DNA of 64,000 nucleotides. It comes from Bifidobacterium colobi. Its GTDB lineage: Bacteria > Actinomycetota > Actinomycetes > Actinomycetales > Bifidobacteriaceae. Under the pieces are notes generated by a model. The model had not been told where the DNA came from. It ran no database searches and saw only the letters and a program-made list of their open reading frames with translations. The stretch lies in contig NZ_JAFEJU010000002.1 of NCBI RefSeq assembly GCF_018555455.1, positions 434,001-498,000 of the forward strand. Reading direction: 5' to 3'. The translations under genes and the position numbers were made by a program. Shown in pieces: positions 57,225 through 64,000 of this stretch. Numbering within the stretch: the first letter of the stretch is position 1; each line of letters opens with the position of its first letter.

Positions 57225-57815
57225 ATGAGCGAACATACTCCTGCAGGTCGTTTGATTGTACTGACCGGTCCCACTGCCGTCGGCAAAGGCACGGTTGAGG
57301 CGAAACTGCGCGCCGACCACCCTGAAGTATGGGTTTCGGTTTCCGCCACCACTCGTCAGCCGCGTCCGGGCGAGGTCAATGGTGTGAACTACTGGTTCCT
57401 GACTGAAGACGAATTCGTGGCCAAGGAACAGGCCGGCGAATTCCTTGAAACCGCAGTGGTGCATGGCATGGCGCATTATGGCACTCTGCTCAAGCCTGTC
57501 GAAGAGCATCTGGCCAAGGGCGTTCCCACAATTCTTGAGATTGATTTGCAGGGTGCCCGCCGTGTGAAGCAGCGCGCCGCCGAACTTGGTCTTGAAGTGG
57601 TGTACGTGTTCATCGCGCCGCCGAGTTTCGAGGAATTGAAGCGTCGTTTGATCGGTCGCGGCACCGAAACTCCGGAGCAGCAGGCGCGACGTTTGGAAAC
57701 CGCCAAGGTTGAATTGGCTGCCGAAAACGAGTTCGACGTGACTATCGTCAACAACACGGTTGATCAGGCCGCCGAAGATCTGTGGCACATCATCGCCAAG
57801 GAATACGGTCTGTAA
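57225..57815 (+). CDS. gmk: Guanylate kinase
   Basis: A 196-residue nucleotide kinase with P-loop LTGPTAVGKGTV, the GMP-binding VSVSATTRQPRPGEVNGVNYWF, and EILEIDLQGARRVK, here as TILEIDLQGARRVKQ. The C-terminal lid is RLIGRGTETPEQQARRLETA. It phosphorylates GMP to GDP. AAAGGAGG lies 5 bases before the ATG. It is followed by a terminator hairpin at 57840-57864. Confidence 0.96.
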   Translation: MSEHTPAGRLIVLTGPTAVGKGTVEAKLRADHPEVWVSVSATTRQPRPGEVNGVNYWFLTEDEFVAKEQAGEFLETAVVHGMAHYGTLLKPVEEHLAKGVPTILEIDLQGARRVKQRAAELGLEVVYVFIAPPSFEELKRRLIGRGTETPEQQARRLETAKVELAAENEFDVTIVNNTVDQAAEDLWHIIAKEYGL

Positions 57816-57839
57816 ATACTTGCGGCAACTTATGCACTT

Positions 57840-57864
57840 GAAGCCCCTCACCATGAGGGGCTTC
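57840..57864 (+). terminator. Terminator-like hairpin after gmk
   Basis: GAAGCCCCTCA-CCA-TGAGGGGCTTC, a perfect 11-bp stem, 24 bases after the gmk stop. It is followed by ATTGGT rather than a long T-tract. It also lies at the 3' end of the convergent exonuclease gene. Confidence 0.75.
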
Positions 57865-57907
57865 ATTGGTAGTGCCGCGCCCAAGTGTTGCGCCTAAGTG
57901 TTGCGCA

Positions 57908-58606
57908 TTATCGCAGCATAAGCTGCTGATGAATAATCGGCGTACTGGATTTCGCCGGCACCGCGCGCCAGTCGACATGCGCCAAATCACGATGCTGAGC
58001 AGTGTACTGGTGCATCCATTCGAAACATTGCTGTGTCTGAATCGCATCACTCAAAGCGCGATGCTCCTCATTTTCGGCAATGCCGAAGCGCACAATCAGA
58101 TCAGCCAACCGATGATGCTGATGGGCGGGGAACAGCACGCGGCTGATTTGCATCGTGTCGTAATCCGTGCAGGGGAATCCGCTGCCGACAACATGGCGAG
58201 CATTGTAATCCAGAAAACGAAGATCGAAACTTACGTTATGGCCCACAATCGGCTCGGTAAGCTCAGCTGATGAAGCATCTGCCAGCCAGCTGATGAAACG
58301 GGGGAGTACCTGATCGATGGAATCGCGATCGGCCACCATGGCATTGCTGATACCGGTGAGGGTGGTGATCTGGCGGGGGATGGGGCGTCGGGGATTCACG
58401 AGCTCCTGAAATTGGTCGACAATCCGTCCGCCGCGCACACGAACGGCACCGATTTCCGTAATCGCACTGCGGGACGGGTATAGGCCGGTGGTCTCCAAAT
58501 CAAGCGTCACATAATCGCGAGGGAATCCCAAATCATCCAGCGAATGCGATTCTGCTGCCTGCGTTTCGGAAGGCCTGCCGAACACGCTGATACCGGAAAC
58601 TGCCAC
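57908..58606 (-). CDS. DnaQ-like 3'-5' exonuclease
   Basis: The 232-residue DEDDh exonuclease shows ExoI YVTLDLETTGLYP, ExoII VGHNVSFDLRFLD and ExoIII HRALSDAI with the catalytic His. It resembles the epsilon-subunit exonuclease domain of DNA polymerase III or an RNase T-type enzyme; it stands alone without a UvrC-like C-terminus. GTG 58606 has AAGGAG upstream. It converges with gmk. Confidence 0.92.
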   Translation of the reverse strand: MAVSGISVFGRPSETQAAESHSLDDLGFPRDYVTLDLETTGLYPSRSAITEIGAVRVRGGRIVDQFQELVNPRRPIPRQITTLTGISNAMVADRDSIDQVLPRFISWLADASSAELTEPIVGHNVSFDLRFLDYNARHVVGSGFPCTDYDTMQISRVLFPAHQHHRLADLIVRFGIAENEEHRALSDAIQTQQCFEWMHQYTAQHRDLAHVDWRAVPAKSSTPIIHQQLMLR

Positions 58607-58737
58607 ACTTGCTCCTTGGAAACTCGTTCATTGCGGGGTGCGTTGTCTGCTGTACTGTCTTTGCCATTGTAGCGTCAGCGGCAGCGGCATCCGTACATGC
58701 GCTCGGTGCAGCTCCATGCGCACAGCTCGCAATACCG

Positions 58738-58835
58738 CAGCACCATAGCGCAGCACCATAGCGCAGCGTCATGCAGCGCAAACGCATACAGTAGCGCCCT
58801 GCCGATGAGCATCAAACACATCGGCAGGGCGCTAC
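58738..58835 (-). terminator. Direct repeat and 17-bp terminator hairpin downstream of the Pro-rich gene
   Basis: GTAGCGCCCTGCCGATG (58791-58807) pairs perfectly with 58819-58835 around an 11-base loop. It begins 37 bases after the stop of the minus-strand Pro-rich gene; there is no T-tract. Next to it, CAGCACCATAGCG is tandemly repeated (about 58738-58763). Confidence 0.6.
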
Positions 58836-58871
58836 ACTACCTTTACTACCGAGGAATAATCATCAGTGCGA

Positions 58872-60521
58872 TTACTTCTTATCGAGATGCTCGGTTACCT
58901 TATCCTGAATCAAATCAGTAAGATTGTTGAGCTCTTTGGATGGGTCGCTGCTCTCCTCCAACTTGTCGAGTGTATCGTACAGTTTGGTTTGCGCATCGTA
59001 TGGGGGTTCGATGTCGTAGTACTTGTCGATAAGGTCACGCATCTTGGTGTACGCATCCGTACCGTATTCGATGTTGTTCGGGTCTCCCAGCTCCTTCATC
59101 TGCTTGATGATATCGCCGACGGAGGTGAGGTAATCCTTGAGCGAGGTGCTGTATTCCTTGATGCCGTCGACCTTGGATTTGCCTAGCTCATCAAGTGCCG
59201 CGCTGCAATCGTTGATATACGACTCATACGAGCTATAGAAGTCGCTGTCGTACATCGTGGAGGTCGGAGTATCATCGCAAGCCTTGGCTGCCTTGTTCAT
59301 TGGTAGGGCCAGATCCGCCAGATTATTGGACAACGTGGAGAACTTCTTAGCCTTCGTCTGATACTTGTCGAACTGCTTCTTGATGTCCTCGTCGTTCTGG
59401 TAGGCCTTCAGCGTGGTGAACTTGGTGTTCGCTTCGTCGAAGGCTTTGACTTCGTTTTTCACCTTGTCGACATCCGACTGGCTGAACTTGGTAGTAGTTC
59501 CAGATGCGGCGGATATGGCATTCGAAAGCTCCCAAGAGGCGGTTGCGTACTTGCCTTGAATGAGCGCGGCCTGCTTGCTGGTATCGAGGTAATCATCGGT
59601 GGTGAGCGAGCCGGGCTTGAAGAGCATGAATATCACCAGCGCGATGATTACCACTGCGGCCACGGCGCCAACGATGATGCCGATCAGGGCCTTCTGCGAC
59701 AGCTTCTTCTTGGGTGCTGGAGCGCCGGGCTGTCCAGGCTGCTGCCAACCTGGGGCTCCAGGAGGAACCGGTGCGCCGGGCTGTCCCGGCTGCTGCTGCC
59801 ACGAGGGAGCTCCGGGTACGGGTTGGCCGGGCACAGGAGCGCCTGGCTGGCCCGGTTGCTGCCATGCAGGGGCACCGGCAGGAACCGGAGCGTTCGGCTG
59901 ACCGGGTTGCTGTTGCCATACAGGGGCACCGGGTGCAGACTGACCTTGCGGCGCGGTATTGGCAGAGCCCGCGGGGTCAGACGATGGCGTAAATGGATTT
60001 GACGATGGAGCTCCAGGCTGATTGTGCGGAACAGGTTGACCGGGAGCAGGCTGGCCCGGAACAGGCTGACCCGGCTGCTGCCATGGCGCAGGCTGCCCTG
60101 CATAAGGCTGGCCAGTGCCCGGAGCCGGCTGCTGCTGCCACGGTGCCGGCTGGTTCTGAGGGGCTGACGGTGCCGGCTGGCTCGGTGCCGGCTGGCTCGG
60201 TGCCTGCTGCCATGGTGCCGGTGTATTGGAACCGGTCGGCGCCTGCTGCTGCCATGGTTGACCGGCCGGTGCGGGGAATGCCTGTGTGGGAGCTCCGGAC
60301 TGCACTGGCAGCACTTGCGTGGGCTGGATCGGCTGGGCTGGAGCTGTGGGGAACGCTTGCGTCGGCTGGTCGGCAGACGACTGGTATGGTGCTGCAGGCT
60401 GTCCGCTCTGTGGTGTCGGTGCAGTTGCAGGATCTCCGGCTGCCGCAGGTGGGGCAGATGGCTGGTCGAAAGGCACTTGTCCGCTGCCTTGCAGTGCTTC
60501 GTTGGATTGTTCTTCGCTCAT
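58872..60521 (-). CDS. Pro/Gln-rich single-pass membrane protein
   Basis: A 549-residue protein. Residues 1-275 are a disordered Pro/Gln/Ala/Gly tract with repeats such as PGQPGAPVPGQP and WQQPGQPGAPVP. One membrane helix follows (about 282-304, GIIVGAVAAVVIIALVIFML). An extracytoplasmic helical domain follows (about 315-549) with a C-terminal Lys tail. The repeats resemble cytoplasmic tails of actinobacterial cell-envelope or growth-associated proteins. The polyproline content implies dependence on EF-P. AAAGGA precedes the ATG. Specific function unknown. Confidence 0.88.
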   Translation of the reverse strand: MSEEQSNEALQGSGQVPFDQPSAPPAAAGDPATAPTPQSGQPAAPYQSSADQPTQAFPTAPAQPIQPTQVLPVQSGAPTQAFPAPAGQPWQQQAPTGSNTPAPWQQAPSQPAPSQPAPSAPQNQPAPWQQQPAPGTGQPYAGQPAPWQQPGQPVPGQPAPGQPVPHNQPGAPSSNPFTPSSDPAGSANTAPQGQSAPGAPVWQQQPGQPNAPVPAGAPAWQQPGQPGAPVPGQPVPGAPSWQQQPGQPGAPVPPGAPGWQQPGQPGAPAPKKKLSQKALIGIIVGAVAAVVIIALVIFMLFKPGSLTTDDYLDTSKQAALIQGKYATASWELSNAISAASGTTTKFSQSDVDKVKNEVKAFDEANTKFTTLKAYQNDEDIKKQFDKYQTKAKKFSTLSNNLADLALPMNKAAKACDDTPTSTMYDSDFYSSYESYINDCSAALDELGKSKVDGIKEYSTSLKDYLTSVGDIIKQMKELGDPNNIEYGTDAYTKMRDLIDKYYDIEPPYDAQTKLYDTLDKLEESSDPSKELNNLTDLIQDKVTEHLDKK

Positions 60522-60793
60522 TGCATGAGTCCTTTCTCTGCGATGCCCGCCCCTTCGCTCTTCGGTTGAGCTCCCAACTGCAAGCGGATATCTGAGAAAA
60601 AGCCTAGCACTGTTCGAAGCCGATATCAGTAACGGCTGCTTTGGACTTGATTGTGTATGCCTCTATAGGCTTAGGGCAGCGCCTTGACCGGTATCTCGAA
60701 CGATTCGTGCGGCATGGCTCGTTTTCTGCGTGACGAATGTATATTGGTATGCCGAACTATGCAATGAGCGTTTGGAAAGAAAAGCGGGGCGGT

Positions 60794-62980
60794 ATGAAGC
60801 GGATTGTGGCGGGCATTGTGGCTCATGTGGACGCCGGTAAAACCACATTGTCCGAAGCGTTGCTGTATCGCAGTGGGGAAATCCGCAAACTGGGTCGCGT
60901 GGATCATGGTGACGCATTTCTCGACACGAACGCGCTGGAGAAGGCACGCGGCATCACCATCTTCGCTCATCAGGCATTGGTGGAACACGGCGATTTGAAG
61001 CTTACGTTGCTGGATACGCCGGGGCATGTGGATTTCGCTGCGGAAACCGAATGTGTACTGACCGTACTGGATTACGCGATTGTGGTGGTATCCGGCACGG
61101 ACGGTGTGCAAGGGCATACCGAAACGTTGTGGCGATTGCTGACGCGCTATCAGGTGCCGACCTTCATTTTCGTGAACAAGTGCGATGCCGCCGGATTCGA
61201 TCATGATGCCGTGCTGGCTCAGCTGCGCACACGCTTGAGCGACGCGATTTATGAACTACCCAGTGCCGTTGACGCGGGTGTTGACGATGCTTCAATCATC
61301 GACCTTGGAACGGCTACTGAGGATATCGCCACGCTGGATGAGCAGGCGATGGAGGAGTATCTCGACGACGGTTCGTTGAGCATGGGCACAGTACGCGGCA
61401 TGATCGCACGCCGGTCATTGTTCCCGGTGTATTTCGGCTCCGCGTTGAAACTGCAGGGCGTGGAGGAATTCCTGGATGGTATGGCGGCCTTCACCAAAGA
61501 ACCGGATTGGGCGGCGGATTTCGGTGCGAAAGTATTCAAAATCTCTCATGACGGGCAACATAACCGCATGACTTGGCTGCGAGTCACCGGTGGCGTGTTG
61601 AAAGCCAAGGCGATAGTCGGCTCGGGGGCGTCTCATGGTGGGGAAGATAGCGACCCATCAGCGCAATCATGGAGCGAGAAAATCGATCAGGTGCGTGTCT
61701 ACAATGGCGCGAAATTCGAAACCGTTACCGAAGTGCCGGCCGGCGGCGTGTGCGCGGTCACTGGTCTGACCCACACATTCCCCGGAGCGGGACTGGGAGC
61801 CGAACCAGATGCCGCAGCTCCCGAATTGCAGCCAGTGCTGACGTATACCGTGTTGCCGGCTGGCGCAGTCGTACCGGACGAACAGTCAGCCAAGGCTACC
61901 CAGTCAGACAATGCTGCGGACGATACCGAGGAGAACTCGGCGGCCGCTGACGAATCATATGCGCAGCCGCATGCGAAGTTCGATGACCTGACCTTGCATA
62001 AGGTGCTTGCCGCATTACGGGAGCTTCAGGATGAGGATCCGCTGCTGCACGTGGTGTGGGTGGAGCGTTTGCAGGAAATCCATGTGCAGCTGATGGGCGC
62101 CGTGCAGTTGGAAATCATTCAGCAGACGCTGGCCGAACGGTTCGGATTGGATGTTGCCTTCGGTGCGGGGTCGATTCTCTACCGGGAGACCATCACCGCG
62201 TCGATTGAGGGCGTAGGACACTTCGAGCCGCTACGTCATTATGCGGAAGCGCATATTCTGCTGGAGCCGGGGGAGCCTGGCAGCGGCGTGCATGTGGCGT
62301 CGGCGTTGAGCGAGAATGACTTGGATCGCAACTGGCAGCGTTTGATTCTTACGCATCTGACCGAACGCGAGCATTTGGGTGTGCTGATTGGCGCGCCGCT
62401 GACCGATATCACGATGACGTTGGTGGCGGGCAAGGCGCATCTGAAGCATACGGAAGGCGGTGATTTCCGCCAAGCCACCTATCGCGCGATTCGACAGGGG
62501 CTCATGGAAGCGCATGCCGGAGTCAGCGGCCATCCGGATATTCCGGTGGATGGGCGTCCGGATACCAGCGCTCCCGGCAATTGTCGGATTCTTGAACCTT
62601 GGTATCGATTCCGTTTGGAAGTGCCGAGCGAGATGATTGGCCGTGCGATGAGTGATGTCCAGCGCATGTCCGGCACGTTCGACGCGCCGGCCGAGATGCA
62701 CGATTACGCGGTGATTACCGGCGAGGCTCCGGTCTCCGAAATGCGCGATTATGCGATGGAAGTGAGCCAGTACACGCATGGTCGCGGTCGCTTCTCCGCC
62801 ACTTTCGGCGGCTACCGGCCGTGCCATGATGAGGAGCGGGTGATTCGCGAAGCTCATTACGATCCGGAATCCGATGTGGATAACACTCCGGATTCCGTCT
62901 TTTGCGCCCACGGTGCCGGCTATCCCGTCAAATGGTACAAAGTTCCCGAATTCAAGCATCTCGACTACGCGAGTGAATGA
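60794..62980 (+). CDS. Tet(M/W)-like translation GTPase (ribosome-protection family)
   Basis: A 728-residue EF-G-like GTPase with G1 AHVDAGKTT, switch I KARGITIFAHQ, G3 LDTPGHVDF and G4 VNKCDAAG, then domains II-V to the C-terminus (RGRFSATFGGYRPCHDEE). It belongs with the TetM/TetW/TetO group, but divergence and an Ala/Glu/Asp-rich insert (about residues 375-395) suggest a chromosomal homologue rather than an acquired resistance gene. Tetracycline protection is therefore not assured. ATG 60794 is preferred (MKRIVAGIVAHVDAGK is the family start); an ATG at 60737 is in frame. Confidence 0.9.
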   Translation: MKRIVAGIVAHVDAGKTTLSEALLYRSGEIRKLGRVDHGDAFLDTNALEKARGITIFAHQALVEHGDLKLTLLDTPGHVDFAAETECVLTVLDYAIVVVSGTDGVQGHTETLWRLLTRYQVPTFIFVNKCDAAGFDHDAVLAQLRTRLSDAIYELPSAVDAGVDDASIIDLGTATEDIATLDEQAMEEYLDDGSLSMGTVRGMIARRSLFPVYFGSALKLQGVEEFLDGMAAFTKEPDWAADFGAKVFKISHDGQHNRMTWLRVTGGVLKAKAIVGSGASHGGEDSDPSAQSWSEKIDQVRVYNGAKFETVTEVPAGGVCAVTGLTHTFPGAGLGAEPDAAAPELQPVLTYTVLPAGAVVPDEQSAKATQSDNAADDTEENSAAADESYAQPHAKFDDLTLHKVLAALRELQDEDPLLHVVWVERLQEIHVQLMGAVQLEIIQQTLAERFGLDVAFGAGSILYRETITASIEGVGHFEPLRHYAEAHILLEPGEPGSGVHVASALSENDLDRNWQRLILTHLTEREHLGVLIGAPLTDITMTLVAGKAHLKHTEGGDFRQATYRAIRQGLMEAHAGVSGHPDIPVDGRPDTSAPGNCRILEPWYRFRLEVPSEMIGRAMSDVQRMSGTFDAPAEMHDYAVITGEAPVSEMRDYAMEVSQYTHGRGRFSATFGGYRPCHDEERVIREAHYDPESDVDNTPDSVFCAHGAGYPVKWYKVPEFKHLDYASE

Positions 62981-62993
62981 CGGAGTGTTGTTT

Positions 62994-63039
62994 GGCCCCC
63001 CTCTGACGAGGTGGCTGGCAGCGAAGCTGACTGGGGGAG
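62994..63039. repeat. Inverted copy of the CTCCCTCAGTCAGC-type repeat
   Basis: The reverse complement of this stretch begins CTCCCCCAGTCAGCTTCGCT and ends GTCAGAGGGGGCC, matching 39513-39559 with about eight differences. It lies between the GTPase stop and the convergent esterase gene. Confidence 0.7.
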
Positions 63040-63070
63040 AGACAGCCGTTCAGCAGAGGTCATCCCACCT

Positions 63071-63721
63071 CTACCAAATCTTGGGGCGCACGAAATTATT
63101 CTCCTCCAGGAAACGCTGAATATCGCGCATCTCCGGCATATTAATGGAATGTGCCATACCGGGGTAGATCTGTTCGGTCAGCTTGCTGTGCGCGGCCCAG
63201 AAATCACTCATGGCCTGAACGTCGGCGGCCGGGAAAATATCATCGATGGCACCATGACCGTAGAAAACCGGGCGCTGCAGGGACGCAAGTTCGTCGTCAC
63301 CGGGCATTGCTCCCGGAGCAAGCCAACCGGAGCAGGAGACCGCGGCAGCATACCGGTCAGGATTGAGGCGCAGCATATGGCAGGCCAGCAGACCACCTTG
63401 CGAGAATCCCAATGCAACCACCGGGCGGGCGGCCGGAATATTGGCATTCACCCAATCGTCGATGGCTTGCGCAGCGTCGAGTGCCTGACAAGTTAGCGAC
63501 TCGCCTTCCGGCACGCCTTCGTGAGCCCAGTCGCCAAACCATGTGTATCCCATACCATAGGCGATCGGTGCCTGCAAACTGGCGTAATCCGATGAGCCTG
63601 CACCACAATAGTTCAGTAAATCAGGCAAATCATATTCATTGGAACCCCAGCCATGCAGCAGCAGGAACACGGGGGAGGAATCAGCACCCTGCAAACGGGT
63701 CAGCGCTTTGGTGATCTTCAT
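63071..63721 (-). CDS. Alpha/beta hydrolase, carboxylesterase/phospholipase type
   Basis: A 216-residue hydrolase with oxyanion region FLLLHGWGSNEYDLPDLL, nucleophile Ser in ALGFSQGGLLA, Asp in GHGAIDDIFPA and His in PGMAHSINMPE. It matches the phospholipase/carboxylesterase (YpfH-like) branch, which hydrolyses short acyl esters. It is monocistronic, convergent with the GTPase gene and divergent from the PLP-enzyme gene at 63878. Confidence 0.92.
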   Translation of the reverse strand: MKITKALTRLQGADSSPVFLLLHGWGSNEYDLPDLLNYCGAGSSDYASLQAPIAYGMGYTWFGDWAHEGVPEGESLTCQALDAAQAIDDWVNANIPAARPVVALGFSQGGLLACHMLRLNPDRYAAAVSCSGWLAPGAMPGDDELASLQRPVFYGHGAIDDIFPAADVQAMSDFWAAHSKLTEQIYPGMAHSINMPEMRDIQRFLEENNFVRPKIW

Positions 63722-63877
63722 GCCTCACCAGTGTAGTCGGCCACATAACCGCCTATAAGCAACCCATATAGCCACGCCGGTGACATACCGAGCCGTCCGC
63801 GTTATCGTCGTAATCGTGCCGCGTGGGGAGGGGCCTCACAAGCGGCTCGCGCTACAACGATTTAAAGGGGGTGCGCA

Positions 63878-64000
63878 ATGACCAGGTTCAACACTCAGCT
63901 CGTCCACGGACTGCCGGTGCAAGACAACAACACCGGAGCCGTGAACCCGCCGATCTACAACTCCACGACATATGCCTTCGAGAAGGTCGATGCGATGCCT
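63878..64000 (+). CDS. Start of a Cys/Met-metabolism PLP-dependent enzyme
   Basis: The first 41 residues (MTRFNTQLVHGLPVQDNNTG, then AVNPPIYNSTTYAFEK) match the N-terminus of cystathionine gamma-synthase/lyase or O-acetylhomoserine sulfhydrylase enzymes. The PLP-lysine and specificity residues lie beyond the window, so the exact enzyme cannot be chosen. AAAGGGGG precedes ATG 63878. Confidence 0.85.
   Translation, partial: MTRFNTQLVHGLPVQDNNTGAVNPPIYNSTTYAFEKVDAMP

Noticed and set aside
60794..62980. Acquired tetracycline resistance gene tet(W)
   Set aside because: The protein is of this family, but no conjugative or transposon genes surround it, codon usage matches its neighbours, and it appears diverged, so a resident homologue is more likely.

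Overview
The window looks like a chromosomal segment of a high-GC actinobacterium, most likely Bifidobacterium longum or a close relative. This rests on family recognition and gene order only: an efp-nusB-carA-carB-pyrF-gmk block, the LacA-type acetyltransferases, the small MFS pumps beside LysR or TetR regulators, and a chromosomal Tet(M/W)-like GTPase. No database search was possible. I saw no rRNA, tRNA, IS transposase, phage or CRISPR array.

Layout. 1-4 kb: the end of an unknown protein, a FetAB-type ABC exporter (minus) and a two-component system (plus). 4-22 kb and 29-46 kb: an accessory zone of small regulator plus transporter or oxidoreductase modules. It holds five MFS transporters (one broken), three flavodoxin-like quinone reductases, three LacA-type acetyltransferases, two SDR enzymes, an aldo-keto reductase, LysR, TetR, AraC and HxlR regulators, and several decaying genes. 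22.4-29 kb: a self-contained PTS for a beta-glucoside, with its own GntR regulator, EIIC, EIIB, EIIA (frameshifted), 6-phospho-beta-glucosidase, HPr and enzyme I. A strong promoter there sits among TCATTCGAATGA palindromes. 49-58 kb: the housekeeping block (L,D-transpeptidase, efp, nusB, carA, carB, pyrF-like, gmk, a DnaQ-like exonuclease). 58-64 kb: a Pro/Gln-rich membrane protein, the ribosome-protection-type GTPase, an esterase and the start of a Cys/Met-metabolism PLP enzyme.

The most unusual signal is a family of 13 imperfect-to-perfect DNA hairpins in five clusters (near 9.0, 10.45, 37.3, 47.2 and 48.65 kb). Stems share a TATGTATGCG core. Loops have fixed length and carry AC-N-purine at a fixed position in one orientation. 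Every cluster begins with a plus-oriented and ends with a minus-oriented hairpin, as in REP/BIME elements. Four of the clusters bracket two paralogous 371-residue genes encoding an AbiEi-like N-terminus joined to a PD-(D/E)XK (DUF559/Vsr-like) nuclease domain. Both genes have perfect DnaA-box 9-mers in their upstream regions. I propose, as inference, that these nucleases and hairpins form one mobile or maintenance system comparable to RAYT/REP.

Other notable points: the PyrF homologue next to carB lacks the catalytic Lys and Asp of the DxKRGD motif; the PTS HPr lacks the Ser46 position; two neighbouring efflux genes are each interrupted by one in-frame TAG; an HxlR gene is partly duplicated around a DUF3592 gene; and a two-component system and a GH39-like enzyme survive only as remnants.
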